From Chloroflexota bacterium (lineage in GTDB: Bacteria; Chloroflexota; Dehalococcoidia; Lucifugimonadales; JADFKI01), in NCBI GenBank assembly GCA_022565015.1, contig JADFKI010000112.1:1-10583 (forward strand): a stretch of DNA of 10,583 nt, written 5' to 3'. Below the pieces are notes generated by a model. It searched no databases, was not told the DNA's origin, and saw only the letters and a list, made by a program, of their open reading frames with translations. Both the position numbers and the translations under genes were made by a program. This document shows, in pieces, positions 5,989 to 10,583 of this stretch (its first letter is position 1; each line of letters starts with the position of its first letter).

Positions 5989-7974
5989 ATGCGAATCAGC
6001 GGCATTTCAAACAGGGTTTTCGCCTTTGTTTTCGCGGCCACAATTCTGGTCTTCGCTTCGGCATGCTTCGGACAAGGCGGCGGCGATGATTCATCCTTGA
6101 CGCCCATACCCCTCGTTGACGCCCCTTACTCCCCGGGCAGGTTCGAGTCGATCGCCCGCGACACCACCGATACGTTCATAGCCACGGCCCTTCTTGCCAC
6201 GAACGTGTCCGAAATCAACGTGGATTTATCGGACCTGAGCGAGCCGGTACAGTCATTTCTCTTCAGCATAGACCGTCTCACAAATCAGGTCGCGGTCGTG
6301 CCCGCGGCGGAAGAGGAGGCGGCGAGAAAGACGGGCGATCTCCTGGCCGATCTAAGAGTGGAGATTCTCGACCGGGGCATATTCGATGCCGCGGGAGATG
6401 CCATAACCCAGCCCGTGGCAAGGTTTGCCGTCCTCTACAGCAGAGAGGTCATCAACCTGGTCGAGCTCGATGATCGGGGTGCGCCGATACCCGACACCAG
6501 CGTGAACCTTGACATCGAAAAACTCCGCAGGGCAGGCAGTGCGCGTTCAGCCATCATTCAAAAAACAAATGGCGGCATCCGGGCCTGGCTGAAAATCGAA
6601 GTTCTGAAATCGTTGGAGCCCGAAGAGCCGACGGCGGTTTCACCCCGCCAGTTTACCCAGGACAGGCCCGAGCGTTCCCTGGACGTTTGGGAGGGCCTGA
6701 ATGAGGGAGCGGTCAAGATAAACGTCCGGGTGCGTGGCATATCCCCTCCGCTGGCCGCGAGTCGGGAACCCTCCGAAGACGCGTCCGAGAAGCCACAGCA
6801 GGCGACCGAGCTTGAAGAGGAGCCGAAGGACGAAGCACCTGACGATCCTCTGGACGATCCGCCTCCGAATGCCCCGGATGAAGGAATCGAGCAAGACGAT
6901 TCAGAACAGACCGGTTCCAACGCCAACCAGATACCACCCAGCAACGGCGTGCCGACACCGACAGATGAAATTGACGACACCATCGATCCCGAGACCTCCG
7001 AAGGGAATAAGATCAAGCCGGATAAAGAGGGCCGGCCTTATCTATACGCAAACAACATCGACGTCATGCTCATTATCGACAGCTCGACCAGCACTCTATT
7101 CGACGATCCATTCAAGGAGAGGTTCGACGCGGCATTCGCCTACCTCACAACTACGATTCAAGGCGATCTTGTAGGCGCCGTTCACTTTACCAACGACTCT
7201 ATCGTCACGCCCTTGACCGAAATCGACCGTAACTCCAGAAAAGCGTTCAGGGATACGATCGATAAGGTGAACGTCCCAGGGGACAACAGGGCATCGGGCA
7301 TAAGCAGAGCTTTGATCGTATCCTGTCAGGAGCTGGTAGACCACGGACGCGCGCCGAGTCGAGCCGGTATTCTCATTTCCGACGGAGTGGAAACGGAGCT
7401 ATGGATACCCTACGGGGTAACATACCCGGAAGAGTGTTACGTTGAGAATGGCTGGCCAATCTACACAATCGGTATTGGGAACGTCAGGGATCAGGCGAAG
7501 GGCGAGCCACGCCTGCGCCAATTGGCGGCCGACACCGGCGGCGAATTCATACCGATAAGCGACCTCACGACGTTAATCTGCGAGGTGCAGCAGCTTCGCT
7601 CCAGGGCCGCCGGCGTAAAGAGCCGACGCTGCGAAAGTTTCGATTTGGGACAGGGCGACAGCATCTTCCACTCGGTTATCGTCCCTCCCCTTCAGGTCCA
7701 TGCGACGTTCTCCTTGAACTGGCATTCAGGAAGAATCGACATTCAGATCTTCCGGCCCTCCGACGGCACGAGGCCTTCTTACTCCAGGGCGACGGTGCCC
7801 GATGGGGTTGAACGAGTCGTAGGCAACACAAACGTGTTCTATAAGATACCCAACCCCGAACCCGGAACGTGGAGGGTAAAGATACTGCGACTTGAAAACA
7901 AGTCTCAAGATACGACGACCAGCGAGGCAGAGCTGCCCGCCGTATTCGGATTCTCCAGCCTTCCCGTGCCCTGA
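5989..7974 (+). CDS. Probable lipoprotein with von Willebrand factor A (VWA) domain
   Basis: A 661-residue exported protein. Residues 1-25 are a signal sequence (MRISGISNR, then a hydrophobic core) ending at ASAC, with C26 as the likely lipidated cysteine. Alanine rather than leucine at -3 makes the lipobox weak, so a signal peptidase I product is possible. Residues 50-250 are an unrecognised domain. Residues 257-340 are an acidic, Pro-rich linker. Residues 355-535 form the VWA domain: metal-site motif DSSTS (364-368), a conserved aspartate in ISDG (D465), and a polar RASGISRAL (434-442) where a Thr is usual, so metal binding is probable. The C-terminal 110 residues are beta-rich, with PEPGTWRVKIL (623-633) resembling the pre-peptidase C-terminal type of domain. 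Cysteines 446, 483, 531 and 548 could form disulfides. I start at ATG 5989 because the signal peptide begins there, although the Shine-Dalgarno is weak (GTAGG or GGA). VWA domains usually bind proteins; a partner role with the neighbouring Bat proteins is inference. Confidence 0.88.
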   Translation: MRISGISNRVFAFVFAATILVFASACFGQGGGDDSSLTPIPLVDAPYSPGRFESIARDTTDTFIATALLATNVSEINVDLSDLSEPVQSFLFSIDRLTNQVAVVPAAEEEAARKTGDLLADLRVEILDRGIFDAAGDAITQPVARFAVLYSREVINLVELDDRGAPIPDTSVNLDIEKLRRAGSARSAIIQKTNGGIRAWLKIEVLKSLEPEEPTAVSPRQFTQDRPERSLDVWEGLNEGAVKINVRVRGISPPLAASREPSEDASEKPQQATELEEEPKDEAPDDPLDDPPPNAPDEGIEQDDSEQTGSNANQIPPSNGVPTPTDEIDDTIDPETSEGNKIKPDKEGRPYLYANNIDVMLIIDSSTSTLFDDPFKERFDAAFAYLTTTIQGDLVGAVHFTNDSIVTPLTEIDRNSRKAFRDTIDKVNVPGDNRASGISRALIVSCQELVDHGRAPSRAGILISDGVETELWIPYGVTYPEECYVENGWPIYTIGIGNVRDQAKGEPRLRQLAADTGGEFIPISDLTTLICEVQQLRSRAAGVKSRRCESFDLGQGDSIFHSVIVPPLQVHATFSLNWHSGRIDIQIFRPSDGTRPSYSRATVPDGVERVVGNTNVFYKIPNPEPGTWRVKILRLENKSQDTTTSEAELPAVFGFSSLPVP

Positions 7975-8028
7975 CGCTAACGCATGATCGCCGGTCCAGC
8001 ATCGGTCGCCGGCCGGCGGCTGCAACGG
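7975..8028. terminator. Convergent gap with a GC palindrome, possible weak bidirectional terminator
   Basis: The 54 bp between the converging VWA and BatE-like genes contain a perfect 12-bp palindrome, CGCCGGCCGGCG (8007-8018), flanked by CAGC (7997-8000) and GCTG (8019-8022). No T-run is present on either side. The position suits a terminator, but the structure alone does not prove it. Confidence 0.3.
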
Positions 8029-8820
8029 CTAAGGTATGCCCACCGCTTCGACGGCACGGGCCTCTACCCACCCCTGCCGTCCTGCGTCGAACAGCTCGAT
8101 CTTGGTCCAGCTGCCTCGGCGGGCGAGCACCCGGGCCTCTGCGCCTTCATGCAGTGTCGACAACCTTTTATAGTTGGTTCCGGGACCTGACGAGAACTCG
8201 GTAGTCTTCGCCACGATCACGCCCCTTTCTCCCGTGGCAACGGCATACGAACGCGATCCAAAGATAATCGACACGGTCCCAAACATTAGAAGAAACACCA
8301 GTACGAGCGAGAATACGGCCTTCCTGGGCCCCTTCCTCCTCATCAAGACCAGCGCGGCAAATGTGACGGCAAGCAGGTACCACGTCGCCACCGTGGCCAA
8401 CGCCGTCTCGTTGAAGGTCATCCACGGAACGGTTACCAGGCTCAGGCGAGTGAATAGGGGGGCTCTCTTGAGGTCCAGCTTCTCTACCGTCTGGCTCCTC
8501 GCCAGCTCCAGGTTCGCCTTGACATCGGCGTCCCGGGGCGAAAGCCGCTGTGCCCTAAGGTAGTTCACAAGGGCGCGGCCGAGTTCACCTCGCTTGTAGT
8601 ACGCGTTTCCCAGGTTATGGTAGAGCCTGACGTTGGTGTAGCCCTGGCCTACCAGTTGCTGGTAGACATTGGCCGACTCGACGTATTCGGCATCCTCGTA
8701 AAGCTGGTTGGCCGTCAGCATCTGCTGGGCTCCGTCGGGCGATTGAGCAGCGACGTGAGATTGGAGCAGAAAGAAGACGCCGACAGGGACCAGTGCAGCG
8801 AATACGAGAAGCAACCTCAT
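8029..8820 (-). CDS. batE: BatE-like protein: TPR, two membrane helices, SH3-like domain
   Basis: A 263-residue membrane protein. Residues 1-25 are a signal-like hydrophobic segment ending VAAQS. Residues 31-110 hold TPR repeats (ANQLYEDAEYVESANVYQQL, then YHNLGNAYYKRGELGRALVN), predicted to lie outside the cytoplasm. Two hydrophobic helices follow (about 139-161 and 168-188), separated by a basic loop RRKGPRK. Residues 193-260 are a bacterial SH3-like domain with the typical VIVAKTTEFSSGPGTNY, ...LHEGAEARVL... and GWVEARAV blocks. TPR followed by two helices and SH3 is the arrangement of BatE in the Bacteroides aerotolerance operon. The start ATG (8818-8820) overlaps the BatD stop as ATGA, so the two are translationally coupled, and AAGGAA lies about 8 nt upstream. 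The family's biochemical role is unsettled; it is thought to act with BatD and the VWA proteins BatA and BatB in the envelope. Confidence 0.82.
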   Translation of the reverse strand: MRLLLVFAALVPVGVFFLLQSHVAAQSPDGAQQMLTANQLYEDAEYVESANVYQQLVGQGYTNVRLYHNLGNAYYKRGELGRALVNYLRAQRLSPRDADVKANLELARSQTVEKLDLKRAPLFTRLSLVTVPWMTFNETALATVATWYLLAVTFAALVLMRRKGPRKAVFSLVLVFLLMFGTVSIIFGSRSYAVATGERGVIVAKTTEFSSGPGTNYKRLSTLHEGAEARVLARRGSWTKIELFDAGRQGWVEARAVEAVGIP

Positions 8821-10511
8821 TTCTTGAATTCCTTTTCCAGCTCCGCTATGAGCTGTTCTGTCTCGTCTATCAGGGCTGCGCCTTTGCCGCTTATATTGCT
8901 GAGGGGTTCATAGCGGCCCTTCTCGTCGGAGGCCAGGCACGTCTGGATCCGCTGCACTAGCCCGTCGGATAACCCGTTTTCCGCGAGAGTGTGGCACAGC
9001 CTCTCCTCGGTCATCCCAATCACCGGATAGTCCAGCTTGTCGCCAAGGTAGCCGGTCAGTGATAAGAAGGAGGCGCTGAACGGGTCGCCCCCGGTCTTGC
9101 GTGCTCGAGACAGGACTCCTCTTGCATTCCGTCTGGCGCGCCGCTGCCGCACAAGGGGGGCGTTAGCCTCTCGCCTCTGCGCCCTCCACGCCCAGATACC
9201 GGCAGTCAACAAGACCAGTAAAGGCGCGGCCCAGGCTCCCCAGTAGATCGGCATGGCGGTGTACGGGTGGCCTGACGAGGTCAGGACCGCCGGCGCCGCC
9301 ATGATGTCCTTCAGGCCTGGAGCGAGTATTTCAATTGGAGCGTCTTCGCCCAAAACGACTGAAATCGGTATTCCCGCGGTGGAGACCTCTCTGTATATTT
9401 CCGCAACAGGGTCAAAGAAAGCGTAGGTGATGGGAGGCAGAACGAAGTCTCCGGTAATCTGGGGCACGAGCAGCCGCTCGTAGATTCGAGTGCCCTGCAA
9501 TAAGCCGTCATCGAATCTCGTGGTGACCTCAGGCGTGCTTGTAAAAGCCTTTAGCTCGCGTGTTTCGGGCCAGCTGGGGTCCGGCAGTAGACCGATATTT
9601 CCGCGCCCCTGAAGAGTGAAGGTAAGCGTAATGAGCTGATTGACGTCTCCGCTTATCGATCTGATATCGGCGCTGATTGTGAAGTCGCCGACGGCGCCGT
9701 TGAAGCCGATGGGCGCCCCAGGAGGAAGGGGCTTGACGTCAATGCTCAACGGCAGCGTCTGGATTGTCTCGAGCTCCCCTCCGGAGCCGGAAGGGATCGC
9801 GAGGCTTGTCGGACCTATCTCCATTGTGCCGGACGTAGCGGGAAAGAGCACTGTCTGCCGCTCATATACGTAATACGTCTGACCAGCTATAAAGTATGAA
9901 TCTTCATTGCGTGCCGGCTGGGGCTCCTTCCAGAACCCGGTGAAAGGAGGAGGGTTGTACGACGGTAGCGGCTGCTTGCCGTAATATCTGAAAACATATA
10001 GAACCTGCTCGCCAACATAAGGCGTCAAGTTGTCAACGACCGCCTCGACGAGGTAGTCCTGGCCCGTCAGGCCTTCAGGCACAACAAAAGCGGCTCCGCT
10101 CGACTCTAGTACTTCTATCTGGATGGGATCCGTAGTAACTTCCGTACCTCCGATGTTGACTCGAATCGCACCAATCGTTATCTGGCCTACTTTAGTAGCC
10201 CTGAAGCGATATATATGCTTCGACTTCTGAGTCGACTTGGCTCCCGTAGTGTTGATCTGACTCGTCACTTTGGGATCCCCAAGGGATGAGAGTCCATCTA
10301 TCTGAGGCAGCGTCGGCAAGGACACTTCACCGGCGCCTGCGACTCTTACGATGATCTCCAACTCTTCGTTCAAGTGCAGGATACTGGGCTTCAGTTCCAC
10401 CGAAATCGTCGGCGCCTGGGCCCCTGCGGTGGAATTTCCCAACGCAAATAAAACCACTGCCGGCAAGACCGAAAGCAATAGATATAGTGGTATTCTCTTG
10501 ATATTGATCAC
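8817..10511 (-). CDS. batD: BatD-family envelope protein
   Basis: A 564-residue membrane protein. Residues 1-32 are a signal peptide (hydrophobic LYLLLSVLPAVVLFAL, then STAGAQA). The exported part carries repeated beta-sandwich blocks typical of BatD: a first domain starting ISVELKPSILHLNEELEIIV (36-55), a second with YVGEQVLYVFRYYG (165-178) and FYxxPxYxPPPFTGFW-like region (183-194), and a third with GAVGDFTISADI (272-283) and LTFTLQGRGNIGLLPDP (295-311). Residues 420-443 are a membrane helix, followed by a basic stretch (RRARRNAR) and a helical cytosolic tail to 564. The start is GTG 10509-10511, placed by the signal peptide; GGTGAG upstream is only 3 nt away, so initiation may depend on coupling to the preceding gene. 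BatD was first described in the Bacteroides fragilis aerotolerance operon, where it works with MoxR ATPases and VWA proteins. Its molecular action is not established. Confidence 0.85.
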   Translation of the reverse strand: MINIKRIPLYLLLSVLPAVVLFALGNSTAGAQAPTISVELKPSILHLNEELEIIVRVAGAGEVSLPTLPQIDGLSSLGDPKVTSQINTTGAKSTQKSKHIYRFRATKVGQITIGAIRVNIGGTEVTTDPIQIEVLESSGAAFVVPEGLTGQDYLVEAVVDNLTPYVGEQVLYVFRYYGKQPLPSYNPPPFTGFWKEPQPARNEDSYFIAGQTYYVYERQTVLFPATSGTMEIGPTSLAIPSGSGGELETIQTLPLSIDVKPLPPGAPIGFNGAVGDFTISADIRSISGDVNQLITLTFTLQGRGNIGLLPDPSWPETRELKAFTSTPEVTTRFDDGLLQGTRIYERLLVPQITGDFVLPPITYAFFDPVAEIYREVSTAGIPISVVLGEDAPIEILAPGLKDIMAAPAVLTSSGHPYTAMPIYWGAWAAPLLVLLTAGIWAWRAQRREANAPLVRQRRARRNARGVLSRARKTGGDPFSASFLSLTGYLGDKLDYPVIGMTEERLCHTLAENGLSDGLVQRIQTCLASDEKGRYEPLSNISGKGAALIDETEQLIAELEKEFKK

Positions 10512-10583
10512 GCGCTCACCAATCTCGTAGTGGAGGGTCCTTTTGTACGATCAGGACCCGCTGCCGGTGCCCCCTCAGCGTCT
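10508..10583 (-). CDS. 3' end of the gene upstream of batD (frame unresolved)
   Basis: Two minus-strand frames are open to the right edge. One ends in TGA 10508-10510, giving a GTGA overlap with the BatD start and a tail ending STTRLVSA. The other ends in TGA 10516-10518, four bases before the GTG, with a tail ending VQKDPPLRDW. The second has more G/C at third positions; the first has the tighter overlap. By the usual order of the Bat set, this would be a VWA-type BatA/BatB or a related protein, but nothing visible here proves it. About 25 codons are inside the window. Confidence 0.45.
   Translation of the reverse strand, partial: DAEGAPAAGPDRTKGPSTTRLVSA

Noticed and set aside
6558..7016. 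A minus-strand Ser/Gly-rich frame of 152 codons
   Set aside because: It is opposite the acidic Pro-rich linker of the VWA protein, has no RBS, and its composition is explained by the sense strand.

Overview
The window looks like chromosomal DNA of a GC-rich bacterium. My best guess is a member of Chloroflexota, possibly the SAR202/Dehalococcoidia side. The guess rests on the unusual basic glycine loop of the kinase (GEGGKKKVY), the kinase-ATPase-TPR architecture, and exported proteins with Pro/Thr linkers. It is recall of family style, not a database result. I see no tRNA, rRNA, CRISPR array, transposase or phage gene.

Layout from left to right. Positions 1-309 (minus) hold the N-terminal 103 residues of a small cupin protein that runs off the left edge. 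Positions 354-4247 (minus) encode a 1297-residue regulator with a Ser/Thr protein kinase domain, an AAA_16/MalT-like ATPase and a long TPR-like C-terminus. A good sigma70-type promoter (TTGACG, 17 nt, TACACT) lies just upstream and helps fix its start. Positions 4306-4534 hold no intact gene, but contain what looks like the 3' end of a decayed minus-strand gene followed by a hairpin. Positions 4535-5677 (minus) encode a membrane-anchored protein with a Pro/Thr linker and six NHL repeats, probably a beta-propeller. A roughly 310-bp divergent intergenic region with several small inverted repeats separates it from 5989-7974 (plus), a probable lipoprotein with a von Willebrand factor A (VWA) domain. 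That gene converges on a minus-strand operon: the end of an unidentified gene (10508-10583), a BatD-family protein (8817-10511) and a BatE-like TPR/SH3 protein (8029-8820). The last two overlap by an ATGA.

How the parts may work together. BatD and BatE belong to the Bat (Bacteroides aerotolerance) set, which usually also contains a MoxR ATPase and the VWA proteins BatA and BatB. Those genes would lie to the right of the window. The VWA lipoprotein and the NHL protein next to the operon are both predicted to face outward, so the 4.5-10.5 kb part may be a cell-envelope module in which VWA and propeller proteins are partners or clients of the Bat complex. This is inference from neighbourhood only. 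The kinase-ATPase-TPR protein is a cytosolic signalling protein with its own promoter, and the cupin gene 44 bp downstream may be co-transcribed with it.

Two of the four genes whose start I could place and defend on local signals use non-ATG codons or need trimming: the NHL gene starts at TTG, and the kinase and VWA genes start well inside their longest open frames. The BatD gene appears to start at GTG.
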